DNA from: Straminergon stramineum | Lineage: Eukaryota > Streptophyta > Bryopsida > Hypnales > Calliergonaceae | DNA length: 64,000 nucleotides | Assembly (NCBI GenBank): GCA_963920665.1 | Contig: OY987271.1 | Coordinates: forward strand, 9,303,350 to 9,367,349 | Reading direction: 5' to 3' | Shown here: in pieces, positions 1 through 11,915 of the stretch | How positions within the stretch are numbered: the stretch's first letter is position 1 | Layout of the letters: each line of letters starts with the position of its first letter | Notes under the pieces: model-generated | Seen by the model: only the letters and a program-made list of their open reading frames with translations | Told to the model about the DNA's origin: nothing | Databases searched by the model: none | Position numbers and translations under genes: made by a program

Positions 1-672
1 TTATGTCCTTACTTTTTCTAGCCTGAAGCCTTTTATGAAGTTGAGAACCCTTTAAAGTTTTATTTTATTTTTTAAACTTCTTTCTTTTTGACAAAGAATC
101 TTTGTTTGTCTCTTTATGGTGGCATTGATGAAGTTCTCATTAGTTTTGTAATGCAACTACATTTAGCGCTTCACCATAAATAAAAGTGTTTCATGTATCC
201 CCAAGTCGGCACTAAGTTTTTAATTTGTCACAGCATGCAATGTCAATTATGGCATCATTATAACAAGCAATGATTTGAATACTACTAGAATTTCAAATGC
301 ATATTACATTGCCATTAGGGAATGACATATGCAAATCACTTGACAAATACATATCATTAAATCCTAAACCCTACAAGTATACTATAAGTGAATGCTACAA
401 ATTGAGTTTACATTTAAATGAATAAGAATTATGTAAGTACAAATAAACACATAATTGTAGTACAATTGAAAGATGGAATTCATATCGCATATTCCATATT
501 GAATCTATGAAGCAGTATTCATACTCAGAGTAAGAGATGAATTACTGTAGCATACAATAATTGTAAATGGATTTTCATATTTCACGTTTGCATGAAACCA
601 CTCACAAATGATGGTAAATGAATTATGGAAAGCATTGTAGTAAAAAATGTCCCTAAAATGCTAAGCTTTTCA
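1..672. other. AT-rich sequence without recognisable gene
   Basis: Low-complexity AT-rich DNA with no long open frame, no tRNA-like fold and no repeat that I can match elsewhere in the window. The only open frame here, 625-828, runs into the family B element that begins near 673, and its translation shows no family resemblance. Confidence 0.5.
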
Positions 673-1246
673 CCCTTAAAGTCCCAAGGCCATTTTTCTT
701 TACAAAACACTCAAAACTACTATTTCTATTGCCTTCATGTAAGGAATCAGAAAAAACATTTTTTTTACAATCTAATCGTAGCATCTTCTACCAAACATTT
801 CTTGGATCATGTATTGGAAATTTCATGATATCTGACCATACGCATTGAAAGATATTAGCATTCATAGTGAAAGAATTTTTTGTTTTGAATAAGACGGTCC
901 AATTGCTTGCTAAATAAGAAACTCTATATCTTTCATATCAGTAATCCAAATGGGATGAATCAAAGCTTCCTATTTAGTCAAAAATATAATCTACAAGAAT
1001 AAAATAAAATAAAAAATATTTCAATTTTTTACAAATTTTGTTTCCTACCTGCTCTCCCCATTTTTAGATTATTGTGGCATATCTTTTGCTCCCGACCACT
1101 GATTGAAATACAAATTATATACCCCCAAAGCTAATAAGTTTATATATCTTACGAGAAAGTTTCAGAAAAAATCACTAACAATTGAGCTCATAGGAACCTA
1201 CTTGAAATCCATGTTGTCCCTTGTAAATACATTGGGACTTTAGGGG
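673..1246 (+). mobile_element. Family B TTAA element, shortened copy
   Basis: The left end reads CCCTTAAAGTCC and the right end GGACTTTAGGGG, an imperfect terminal inverted repeat. TTAA follows at 1247-1250, and a one-mismatch TTCA precedes at 669-672. The interior (a stretch like CAAAACACTCAAAACT near 703, then a segment ending near 1100) matches the copies at 15392 and 47990. At about 574 bp it is shorter than the usual 906-950 bp, so it has an internal deletion. There is no coding capacity. It is a non-autonomous DNA transposon. Confidence 0.75.
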
Positions 1247-1356
1247 TTAAAGAGTACTTCCGTACAATCAAGCGATGAACTTCACATAAATTGCATCTCC
1301 TAAGAAACTTAGTAGATACCAAATTTTTTCCCTACAAATCTGGAATTGTTTACAAT

Positions 1357-1386
1357 CCTAAACCCTAAACCCTAACCCTAACCCTT
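1357..1386. repeat. Interstitial telomere-like repeat
   Basis: Four consecutive units of CCCTAAA or CCCTAA type are seen. The first units are the 7-base plant form and the later ones the 6-base form. It is a short interstitial tract, not a chromosome end, since unrelated sequence follows directly. Confidence 0.85.
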
Positions 1387-1567
1387 AAGGCATGAACCCT
1401 ACATTGCACATAATTAGGATCCCAAACTGTCGAAGGAAGGATTTTTTAAGAAACCTGGACATTGGACAAAGTATAAGCAAAGAAGCAATTATTAGGAATC
1501 CCCTAGTAATGAGAGTCACATGAACAAAAATTAAGACAATGACATGAATAGTAGATAGACTATAAAC

Positions 1568-1792
1568 AAACGAATTTTTTTGGTTGGTATTAGTAAAGCC
1601 TTTTTTTGGTTGGTATTAGCAAAGACTTTTTTTCGTTGATATTAGCAAAGATTGTTTTTGGTTGATATTAGCAAAGAGTGTTTTGGGTTGGTATTAGCGA
1701 AGACTTTTTTTAGTTGGTATTAGTAAAGCCTTTTTGTCTAGTATTAGTAAAGCCTTTTTTGGCTAGTATTAGTGAAACCCTTTTGGGGTTGC
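1568..1792. repeat. 27-bp minisatellite, about 8 copies
   Basis: Head-to-tail units built on the core GGTTGGTATTAGTAAAGCC, each followed by a run of T. Unit length is about 24-28 bp. Copies differ at a few sites (TAGCAAAGAC, TAGCGAAGAC, TAGTGAAACC), so the array is not recent. It lies just upstream of the leader of the DUF7869 element and could be part of it. Confidence 0.85.
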
Positions 1793-2178
1793 TTTTGTTC
1801 TTTAGCCGCATCTTTATGCTGCAAAGTTGATAGAAAGTGGCACATAAAGAGGCATTTAAGTGCTGCCACAGAAAGTGGACCATGAATATTGTTAGATGCC
1901 ATGTATTTCCGAAGAATTTGAATTCCCACGCCAATTCTTCCCCGCCCCTCGATTGGCGGAAGCTCGAGCTCTCTCCCTTGCAACTTTCAAGTCGCAACTG
2001 TGTTTTGCCTACACAACCGCGCCATTTGGTTGTTCTCATTTTTTGTTGCTCCTCTCTGACCTACAGGACGCTTTAGCATTTTGTTTTCTGCATTCCCAAT
2101 CCACCTTTGTTTCCAATAGGCTTGTTCAGATAGTGGGGACTCTAAGAAGACGAGTGTGTACATTGACTGTAGTTGCTG
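1793..2178 (+). other. Possible leader exon of the DUF7869 element
   Basis: This stretch is richer in GC than its surroundings and ends in a strong 5' splice consensus, GCTG followed by GTAAGTAG, with GT at 2179-2180. An acceptor-like CCCGCAG lies at about 3807-3813, directly before the ATG used by the transposase-like frame. I infer a mostly untranslated first exon and an intron of about 1.6 kb. A frame of 96 codons crosses it (1896-2186) but its phase does not join the downstream frame, so I do not call it coding. The transcription start cannot be located from sequence alone. Confidence 0.35.
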
Positions 2179-2425
2179 GTAAGTAGTATTGTGCTTTGAC
2201 TTCTCATTTGTACAGTACGCACTACGTCCTATTATTGATGTACTTGACATCTATTTGGTTTTCAATTAGTAGTTTCATTAGCAAAAGAGTGAAACATAGA
2301 AATTTGATTGCTATTGTGTCCGATGAGAGTGTTCGTGTTGTGCATCATTGAGATGGTGAGGAATACGTCTCTCGGTATTTTCGTTGAAAATTACGGAGGA
2401 TCCTATATTATATCAATGTAGAGTT

Positions 2426-3565
2426 TATCCCCGTGTTGATGATATCAAGAGAACTCAAAATTTAATTGAGAATCGTGGACTCCAGGAGAAGATAGAACGG
2501 TATGAATTCCTGAGACTCATCCATTATATCCTTGAGTCGACGATATCTTTTCCATTTAGTAATATGTGGGATTATCGTCGACACGAGGATAGGTCTTAGT
2601 TTTATATTCCTACGAATGGTATAGATTTTATATTATAGTGGACGATGTCCATCTTAAAGTCTAATGTTGGAAGATTTATATTTCAAGAAGTTTTATCGTC
2701 AACTTGACAATATTTAAATCTCGTCATTTGGGTCCCTAATTCATTAATCGTAAAATATTTTAGAAAAGTATTTGTGTAATTGTCTTATCGTCAACTCGAG
2801 GATAAGTGACATTTTCAAGAATAATCTCTATTATTGATAAAAATGTATGGGACTCCAAATAAGATTGTATCAAAGGAAGGTTAATATGTTTTTTATTCTC
2901 AAGAGGTTATCGTCGACTCAGTGATACTTATGTTATCCTTGTGCGTAATCCTCTAATTTTCATTTGTTTTCTAAATTGAGTTTGTAAATGATAATATACA
3001 TCCGTACATTATTCGACTATGTTTTGTTGGTGTTCCTTGGAATATCTCTGACACTTTATCTTAGATTTGATGATAGCCTTTATGTCTGTTTAGAGGTATT
3101 GTTATCCTCAATTCGATGATATTTATTTTATTTAGGAATACAATAGTCTTATTATGTATTTTCTTATGAATGTGAGATTTATATATTCACAATTCATATC
3201 CTCTATATATCGTAATTGATGATAAGACCTTCATATGATAATGTTGGAAGGCTTACATTTTTGGATTCACAGATGATTATCGTCGAGTCGACAATATGCA
3301 TTTCTAAATTCAATAGTCACATTCTAGATCGTATATGACTAAGATTTTGATAATTAATGAAGAGCCATACTCTATATCACTTAGGAGGAGTGAAAATGTC
3401 CCTTACATTATTGGACCAATGATTTTCTGTGTTATAGCTTGAAGTGTTTCTAAATTTATTACTTCATATGAAAAATACTTTTAGAAATTATTTACGAGGA
3501 AACCTTTTGTAGTTACAAATTTTGAGTTAAAGACAATTCTTTACTCTATCCTTGGTTCGAGGATG
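2426..3565. promoter_or_regulatory. Array of about 12 dispersed 19-bp palindromes
   Basis: A 19-bp imperfect palindrome close to TATCGTCGACTCGACGATA recurs at 2426, 2527, 2573, 2694, 2786, 2908, 3057, 3103, 3208 (17 bp), 3278 and 3547, with a weaker form near 3764. The outer TATC and GATA boxes and the central TCGA-like core are best kept; the sequence between copies is unrelated. Copies are spaced 46 to 269 bp apart, so this is not a simple tandem repeat. It occurs nowhere else in the window that I found. Its position, directly upstream of a transposase-like gene, suggests protein-binding sites like the subterminal motifs of other DNA transposons. That role is inferred. Confidence 0.7.
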
Positions 3566-3814
3566 GACATATGTATTTTGTGATTATTGTGTCAGCCAAT
3601 TTGATTTGTGTTATGTACAATTCCAATTGATTATGAGTTCACATCGGTTTCAGGATAAAAATTCTCTTGGTAATATATTCAAAATAGATTGTGTATAACG
3701 TATATTTCATATAGTTTCCTGTTTGAAATTGAGTGTGACACATTCAGACAATCATGTGTTGTTATCGTATCTGAGATAATTGTTCTCATTCACTAATTGG
3801 TTGTAGCCCGCAGA

Positions 3815-6663
3815 ATGGATATTCATGGGCCTGAAGATTTTGCAAACCCGGTGCCTATGTTGCACCCTGATGTCTGTACATGTGACAGGATTCCTCGTGC
3901 AAAATGGAACTTCAAACCAATCACTCTCCATAATGAAGCAAGGGACAATGTCGCAAATGCAATCTTACAAAGTGTCAATCCAAATGTTGTGGTAGACAGC
4001 AATGGGAAGCCTCTTGGCGATGATCAAGTTTCCATTCAAATTGCACAGTTCTTGTGCGAGGCAGGAGTCCCAACTGGGTGGATGTGCTCAATTCACTCTT
4101 GGCACATCAAGCGAGTTTTTCTCTTTGGTGTTAGTTTGTATGACCATGACCAGACACATATTTACAACACGGCCATGAATGCTACTAATAGAAGAGTTCG
4201 TAAAGGGGTTCGATCCTATGAAAGCTTTCGAGAGAGAATGAAGCCTAATTATCCCAAAAAAGAGATCCTCCTGATTCCTCAAGCGATCACTAAAGTCTCT
4301 ACCAAAACTTGTTGTCCAAACAATTGTTTGCAATCTTTTCCGCGTGGGCAAATTCAAGCCATTTGTTCTCAACTCCATGTTAATGATGGGGTATATACTC
4401 GGAAGAAGTGTCTTCTTGAGGTGCATAGGCAGATCGACAAAGATCCTGTTGGCAAGGAGTGGATTACCTTGAAAGGAAGGGAAGTGTGTCCCATTGCATG
4501 GTGGACCATTCATGGGGTTTCAAAAGCTACCTTTTATAGGTACAGAGAAATGGCCAAGGATGGGAAGCAAGTAGAGGCGCATGGGAATTTAGGGTCCAAA
4601 AAACCAAGGAAACATACTGTGCAAGCTACTGCAACACTTTGAACATTAGTGGTTCCTGAAGCTGACAAAATGCCACACAAAATGAGGACACTGGAATTAG
4701 GGAAAAAGTCCCTGCAATGGTTTTGCCATCTACATTTTGTTGGAGTGATCAATTACCAAAAATCAATGAGGCCAATGCAACTTTAAATTTGCAACCAATT
4801 TCTTCTAGTGGCTTGAGCAACATTCGACGTGCTTTTTTCCCAGAATTTGCTCCAAAAGCACGTGGAGACAGTTTCGCTCGATGTGGCTTGTGTGATAAAT
4901 ACAAGCAATTGAGGAGCGCATGCACTCCCCTTTTGTACGCGCAAGAGAGGTGGACCATTGCTTTGAATACCCACCTTGTGGACCAAAGGGCCCATGGAGA
5001 ACCGTACTATGCAAATCGACATATTTCTGAAACATACCTTGAGAAAATGCTAATCATTATCCATGATAAAATGGATCACTCCAAGACTGTTTCTCCACAC
5101 TTCTCTCACAAGACCAAAGCAATGGATTCCTACATGAAAATGCCCATTGCAGTTACGGGTATGATTGCTCATGGGCATGGAGATGTTAGATATGCACACT
5201 ACGGTTTAGACATTTTTCCAACAAACTCAAATCATACCATTGGGTCCATCGCAAAGTTGTTGCGTGATGTTGAAGAACCACCAAAGAATTCATTGCGCAA
5301 GTTATTCTCTGAAAAGGAGACGCAATCCACATTAACTAAGGCGATTCTGGAAGAGGCTAATATTTGCTTGGACTCTCTCCTTCCTCCTCTGGAAGAATCA
5401 ATTCCAGCTGAACCTTTACCACCAATATTGACTTTGCAATTGGATAATGCATTAGGGGACAATAAGAATAGATGGGTTTTTGCTTTTTGTTCCCTATTTA
5501 TATACAAAGGGATTTTCCGCGAAGTGTACATCAATTTCCTCATTGTTGGGCACACTCATGAAGACATTGACGTTCTTTTTGGTCGGTGGAGCACTAAATT
5601 GAAGACAAACAACTATCCAACACTTCCGAAACTCATGAAATCCTTCATGGATTGCGAAACGCATCCCATCATTCCTCATCTCATCGAGGAAGTTCCTGAT
5701 TTCAAGCGATATGTAGATGGGTATTTGGGTACAGGAGGAGATTTTTTGGAAGGTCATTCTAGGTCCCAGCAGTTCAAGTTTTACATGGATTCCAGTGGAT
5801 GGCCTTTGATGGAGTATAAAAATCTGTGTACAGATAAGAAATGGTTGCCAGAGGACAGCAAAGGAATTTGCTTGTGGTCTGAGACTGAAGACGGACGTCC
5901 AATACTTCCAAGTGGTGATCCACCACCTCTAGTTCCTGAGAAGATGCGTTCTCTCGATGAGATCAAGAGAGGTTTAAACGGTTTCATTGCACACTAGAGC
6001 GGAATGGCAGACGATGACCAATCTGGAGAATTCAGGAGGAAAAATGGCCCTATAAAAGAGTATTGGAAAAGTGTTTGAGCAGCTCTTGATGCACCTCTAG
6101 AGCTGCGTGAGACATTACTACATGGATTCTGGCCGGCTTCGAGGATCATCCATGATAAGGCAGATCGTAGGGAGAGGGATGGTACACTACCTGAAGGGGA
6201 TGTAGAGGATGCACCCTTTGTTGGATGAAGGCGTGATCATCCTCGTGCTTCTTTCCGTGTTAATCGCGATACGTTCGCAGGTTATTTTGTCGTGGTGCGG
6301 CCTGCTAACGGTGACTCCAAGCCATTATGGCTTGCTAGAGCCATTACGAATCCGAATCCGGATCTAGGGCATATGGATATGATCCAAATCCAATATTGGA
6401 CGCTAACTTTAGATCGACACATTAACATGGAAACATATGATGGATGGGACACAAAAAAAGCGAATGTGTGGCGTGAAGATCAAGCAATAAACCCAACATG
6501 GTCGAGCACAGACTGTATCATGACCGCTTGGAAGCCACATATGCGAGAGGGGACTTCAGATCCAAGGGTGGCAATTCCAAAGCCTCAAATTGATATCATC
6601 AAAGCATCAGTGGAAGCCTTCATGGCTAATTCAGACGACGATGAGTCTGTGGCAGAAGGATGA
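3815..6663 (+). pseudogene. Broken transposase-like gene, DUF7869 type
   Basis: The product resembles DUF7869-type proteins, which I regard as transposase-like DNA-element proteins; no activity is proven. The N-terminal part is in frame 2 (3815-4639), with cysteine pairs near CTCD and TKTCCPNNC. The main part is in frame 1 (from about 4700), with FARCGLCDKYKQLR, then LQLDNALGDNKNR near 5434 and VGHTHEDIDVLFGRWS near 5549. The spaced Asp residues in DN and HEDID look like a DDE-type catalytic core. The C-terminal part reads VVRPANGDSKPLWLARA and ends at the natural TGA 6661-6663. The first ATG after a likely acceptor (CCCGCAG) is at 3815. Damage: TGA at 4640-4642, a frameshift near 4695-4707 in an A run, TAG at 5995-5997, TGA at 6076-6078 and TGA at 6226-6228. 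The frame is otherwise continuous from 4717 to 6663, so these are lesions rather than separate genes. Every stop fits C to T from CGA or CAG. Confidence 0.8.
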
Positions 6664-7215
6664 ATAGTGTATAGGTATATAAGTAGTTTTTGTTGTAGGG
6701 TGTGAAGTGGCATGGACTTTGCATTTACATGTTTTGAGATGTTCACAGAAATATATTTTGTCCATTTTATTAGGGTAGTTTGATTGTGTTACAATTGTTG
6801 ATTTCTATTAATAGTATATTTTATCTTCTTATTTTTCTCAAATGTTCTGCATTAAGTGTATTCATTTGAATTTTTTGTAATAAACATGTTTTAGATGTTA
6901 AAGTTTGGTATCAACAACCTAAAGATTAGTCCTTTTGTAGATGCACCTCTCAATTTCAAGAAATGTCTCAATTGATGACATCTTGCATGATTTAAAGTGT
7001 ATATTTTTAATGAAGTAAAAATGTTCAAAAGATGAATGCGGCTTCTTCGTGCTATTTATAGCAATAATTAAATTAATTAAAAAATTACTTGGACATTTTT
7101 AAGTCTCAATTTATTGAATTGTCTCAATTTAATGAACTCTTTTGTTTTCTAAATATAGAAGTGAATTAAAATGAGACCACAACTTGTCTCAATTTAATGA
7201 ATAAGGCCTTAGTGA
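6664..7215. other. 3' flank of DUF7869 element with short repeats
   Basis: AT-rich tail. The motif GTCTCAATTTAATGAA and near copies occur at about 6970, 7104, 7121 and 7183. They may be the right subterminal repeats of the DUF7869 element, whose end could lie near 7200-7210. No matching inverted terminus was found on the left side, so the boundaries of the element stay open. Confidence 0.35.
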
Positions 7216-7219
7216 TAGT

Positions 7220-8660
7220 TGGGTTAGGAAGTTGGTATCAAAGGATTAGAGAGAGGAAGAGAGATATAAATTGCAATTAATGCTAGGAGTTGTAGTATTT
7301 GATTGCCATCAGTAAGATTTTGAATTGAATTAAAGAGGTCCAAAAATAAAAGAGTAGTTAGAGATAAGTTGACCTAATAAATACCAAAACCTAGTAGGAT
7401 TTATTACTCTTAGGTTTCTCCATTAAGTTTGATCCTTAGGTTCCATTAGAAAATAATGAATTTTGAATAGTAGTCAATAGTGGCCATTTAGAATATTTAG
7501 AATTTAGTAGGAAAGGTTAAAAAATTGAAGAAAATATTAGAGAAGGAGAAGGGGAAGAATTAGGCAAGAGAAAAAACCAAAGAGATCAATTTAGAATTAC
7601 AATTACTTTGTAACCTCACTATCTAAGCTTTATGAAACAAATCAAGAAAAACTAGATGATGGAGCAACTGAGCAAGATGGATTCTATAACGAAATCACCT
7701 TGTGATAGAAGAGGAAAAAACCATGGTGTCAATGAACTTGGGAGTATGTGCTTGACTTTGCTTTTGATTATTTGATCATTTTGTAGAAATAGGAATTAGA
7801 TTGAGGAATTGAATGCTTAGGTCAAGAATTTACAAGTCTTATAAAATTGAAATCTGAAATTAGAATTAAGTAATTAATTTCTAGAAGATTCCAAAAATAT
7901 ATTAAAATTTTAAAAATAGATAAAAATTGAAAAAGGTACTTGTGAATGAAGTTCAAGAAAACTAGTTTTGGATGAATAGTAAATCATCCAAGTCAAATAA
8001 AAAAATAAAAATAGAATCTAGATTAAATGAGGAGGTCAAAATGTAAAAAGAAAGTCAAATTAGAGTTATAGGTCAATTGAAAACAATGGATGAAATTTTA
8101 GAGTGTCAATTACTCAATTAGCAACCAAACTTCATCCATCCATAACTTTTGATAGGAAAATTCAATCTCTAAGTGCCTTCATATTTTAGATTGATAATTT
8201 TATGCTTTAAAAACAAAAATATCAAAATCCTAAAAATAATAAGTTAGAGGTGAAAGTCTAGAATGGTAGTTAGTGAGTAGATGGTCAATGAGAATCTTTT
8301 GAAGACAATTATAGAATCATTTAGGAAATCTTTAGAGGATTCTATAATTAGCTTACATTTAGAAAATAGATTAAAATTAACAAAGATATTATAGGATGAA
8401 GTATGGTCTTAAATAAGCTTAGATTTGGATGAAAGTAGTAATCACCTACCCAATTCAAATAAAGTTTGAATTGTAAGAACTATAATTAATTTAAACTAAA
8501 ATCTAAAATTTAAATTGAATTTGAATCAATAGATGATTAGAAATTGATGAATGAATTTTGTTAAGACAATTTAAAGGTAAAATTTCATCCATGGATACTT
8601 CTAATATGAAACTTTGATTCAAGAATGTATGAGTCTTTTATCTCCACCCTTGAGATAAAA
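7220..8660 (+). repeat. Left arm of inverted repeat IR2 (family F)
   Basis: This stretch is found inverted and diverged in 14290-16700. Examples: the segment with GAATCTTTTGAAGACAATTA near 8290 pairs with the inverse near 14640, and the AATAGGAATTAGATTGAGGA block near 7790 pairs with the inverse near 15200. The paired GGATGAAGTTTG and CAAACTTCATCC motifs also occur in the giant inverted repeat at 57.6-61.2 kb, so both belong to one family, here called F. No coding frame is conserved between arms. Confidence 0.65.
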
Positions 8661-8984
8661 TGAACACAATATGTCAAGTAGAGAGGCCTTGCCTGGGGGA
8701 AACGTGAAGCTTCTAGCTTCAACTAGATGTGGCCCAGAAAATGAAAGCCCCCGTGGTCATATAAACTCACAAATATAATAATAAACCCCCGGATGATGTC
8801 ATATGAACCAATATAATATCACAACACCATATATCCCTCACAATATGTCATAGAGTCTCAATATACATCATATGTTTGCAAAAGATAGTAGAAAAAACTC
8901 ATATCCTCCATAAACTCCCCTTGAAGAAGTATTTGATAGAAAAATGAGAGCCAAAGCCGCACTACAATTCCACACTAAAAGTGT

Positions 8985-9580
8985 GATATGTCCCTGAAAA
9001 GCTAACAAAAATTCCTAAAACTTTTCAAAAATTCACTCAAAACTAAAGTATAGTCCGACTTTTATGGTCAATCAAAGTTAACCCTAACCAACTCAAAGGC
9101 AGCTCACCTATACTTCACTCCCAAGCTCATAACTTTTACATACTACCTCCAAACTAAGACTGTGATATCATTTTGAAAAGCTAACAAAAATTTCTACAAC
9201 CTCTCTAAAATTCACTCAAAATTAAGTTACTTTCCACCTTTCATAGTCTATCAAAGTTCACTCTTTTGAAAACCAAAAGTAGCTCTTCACCTTTTCACTC
9301 TCAAACCCATAACTTTCACATACTAGCTTCAAACTAAGAAAATAATATCATTTTGGAAAACTAAAAGAAGTATCTACAACCTTTTCAAGTTTCACTCAAA
9401 TTTAAGGTATTGTACACCTTTCATAGTCCTTCAAACTTCACTCTCTTGAAAACCTAAAGTAGTTCTTCACCTCTTCACTCTTAAACCCATAACTTACACA
9501 TACTAACTCCAAACTTAGTGAGTGGTAGCTTTTCAGAATCACAAAAACAAGGTACACAAGCTCTCAAAATTTCATTGCAA
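8985..9580 (+). repeat. 178-bp tandem units inside the foldback left arm
   Basis: Units begin near 8987, 9164, 9344 and 9520. Each contains a version of GATATCATTTTGAAAAGCTA, then a TTCACTCAAA block, a CCTTTCATAGTC block and an AACCCATAACTT block. In the right arm only the inverses of the inner three are present. The junction near 11613 joins TTTGGAG straight to GTGTAGTGC, so one unit was lost there or gained on the left. Confidence 0.8.
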
Positions 9581-10016
9581 AAACCTCTATGTACAATATG
9601 CAATGGTTTCTCAAAGTAGCATCTTTTCTTAAGCAAACAAGAGGAGGAAGAAGAAGATGACCTTGCACCTCAACTTCCATGCCATCCACCTAGACAAGTG
9701 CATTTGGCCACTAAATGCCACATGGGCCATAATACACCCACGAGCCACCTCCATACAATACAACATTTTGGTTGTATATGCGCTCATTATGTAAAAATAC
9801 ATAATTGTTTGTTAAATTAGAGGGGTTTTTCTAGAGTCTCAAGAAACAAATGGGGTCATACTCTACTTAAACTCTTTTTTTACCTCTATATGACAAAAAT
9901 TTGAATTTAGTTATTTGATTTCTATACTTGAAGATGTTTTCATATTTTAGTTTGCGTGTTTGAAGTTGTAAAAACAAAAGATAAAACTTGTTTTACCTTT
10001 CTTTGGTTGTTTTTAA

Positions 10017-10961
10017 CCCCTAAAGGACCAAATGGTATTTTTTGGCAACATAGCAATTTCGGGCAGCTCACTACGGATGGAATTTTGATTTTTTTTCTTT
10101 GAAATTTTCACACAACATTTTCCCGAGGAGTAGCTTTAAGACCCAACAATTTTCATAAATTTTGAATACATGGTTAAAAAGTTATTGTATAATATGTTGT
10201 TTTCATTGCTCGGCGGGCAGCCTGGGCAGTAAAAAAAACTTCTTGAAAAATCACTTTTTTTTTAAATAAAAATTTGAAATTGATTTTCTACATTTATATA
10301 TACATGAAAAGATTTGAATCATTCCATTTTGATTTGTAAGACAAAAGTTATGAAGAGTTTTAGTTGTGCGTAGTTTGTGGGTAGTAATGGAATCTCTACT
10401 CTCAAATAAACTTTGAAGACCTTTATTTCACTCAATTTCTAATATTTTTGAAAAAAAATAAAAACTTGAGGTGTAGATTGTTTATTATAACATTACAACC
10501 ATTGGGATTGGCATTTTTCAATTCCAAAAATAAATTATTAACACTTTAGTATTTTGAATCATTCTCTACTTCTTTCAACTTACTATTTTTTTCCTATATG
10601 TTGTACAATTCAAAATGATTCAAAAAATTTCAAGCATGTAGCCAACATGACTTGAAGAATGAATCCAAAGAGTTACAACCATTTTGGACATTTTTTCATA
10701 ATGATTTGACCTTGTGGAGTGCATCTGCCCGGATTTTAGCAGGGCCAAAAAATGGCTTTTTGTCACTTCAAATTCTAATATCTTGCAATCCAAACGGTGT
10801 AAATTTCTGAAATTTTTTCCACATCTTTCCAAACCAGATTACTACAAGATCCTATGGTTGCATTTGTCCAAAATTTTATTTTTTCTAAAATTTGGTACTT
10901 GTATTGGAGATGACAGTTTTGGAGCGTTTTTAGTGAAAACATAGTCAAAAACCTTTAGGGG
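10017..10961 (-). mobile_element. Family B TTAA element, full-length copy
   Basis: The ends are CCCCTAAAGGACC and CCTTTAGGGG, flanked by perfect TTAA at 10013-10016 and 10962-10965. Length 945 bp. It is in opposite orientation to, and very similar to, the copy at 55354-56299. Stretches such as CTCACTACGGATGGAATTTT and TTGTATAATATGTTGTTTTC are identical over long runs, which implies recent spread. The small frames here are also present in the other copy but look like accidental reading of a conserved non-coding element. It sits in the loop of the foldback. Confidence 0.9.
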
Positions 10962-11915
10962 TTAATGGATTAGAGGTCTACGTAGATGATGTAGATAGAC
11001 TTATAAGGGATAGAAGGTAGCTCGTGGGTGTATTATGGCCCATGTGGCATTTAGTGGCCAAATGCACTTGTCTAGGTGGATGGCATGGAAGTTGAGGTGC
11101 AAGGTCATCTTCTTCTTCCTCCTCTTGTTTGCTTAAGAAAAGATGCTACTTTGAGAAACCATTGCATATTGTACATAGAGGTTTTTGCAATGAAATTTTG
11201 AGAGCTTGTGTACCTTGTTTTTGTGATTCTGAAAAGCTACCACTCACTAAGTTTGGAGTTAGTATGTGTAAGTTATGGGTTTAAGAGTGAAGAGGTGAAG
11301 AACTACTTTAGGTTTTCAAGAGAGTGAAGTTTGAAGGACTATGAAAGGTGTACAGTACCTTAAATTTGAGTGAAACTTGAAAAGGTTGTAGATACTTCTT
11401 TTAGTTTTCCAAAATGATATTATTTTCTTAGTTTGAAGCTAGTATGTGAAAGTTATAGGTTTGAGAGTGAAAAGGTGAAGAGCTACTTTTGGTTTTCAAA
11501 AGAGTGAACTTTGATAGACTATGAAAGGTAGAAAGTAACTTAATTTTGAGTGAATTTTAGAGAGGTTGTAGAAATTTTTGTTAACTTTTCAAAATGATAT
11601 CACAGTCTTAGTTTGGAGGTGTAGTGCAGCTATGGTACTCATTTTTCTATCAAACAGTTCTTCAAAGGAAGTTTATGGAGGGTATGACATTTTTTCACTA
11701 TCTTTTATAAACTTATGATGTATATTGAGATTCCATGACATCTTGTGAGGGATATGTAGAGTTTTGATATTATATTGGTTCATATGGTATCATCCAGAGG
11801 TTTACTATTATGTTTGTGACTTTATATAACCATGGGATCTTTCATTTTCAAGGCCACATTTAGTTGCAGCTAAAAGCCCCACGTTTTCCCAAGACAAGGT
11901 TTCTCTACTCAACAT

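Larger units (their letters stand above)
8671..11915. mobile_element. Foldback element with ~1-kb inverted arms
   Basis: The left arm 8671-9751 and right arm 11010-11915 are inverted copies. The outer ends are ATGTCAAGTAGAG and its inverse at 11903-11915. The inner ends flank the block that reads GGGCCATAATACACCCACGA on the left and its exact inverse on the right. Each arm contains tandem units of about 178 bp; the left arm has one unit more. The loop (9752-11009) holds a family B element. No coding sequence is visible, so it is a non-autonomous foldback transposon. A diverged relative of the right arm lies at 40853-41708. Confidence 0.85.

Noticed and set aside
2426..3565. A CRISPR-like array
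   Set aside because: Plant nuclear context, irregular spacing of 46-269 bp, and diverged palindromic units rule this out.
10620..10832. A conserved ~70-residue protein shared with 55522-55740
   Set aside because: Both lie in nearly identical family B copies. More diverged copies (673, 15392, 47990) do not keep the frame.
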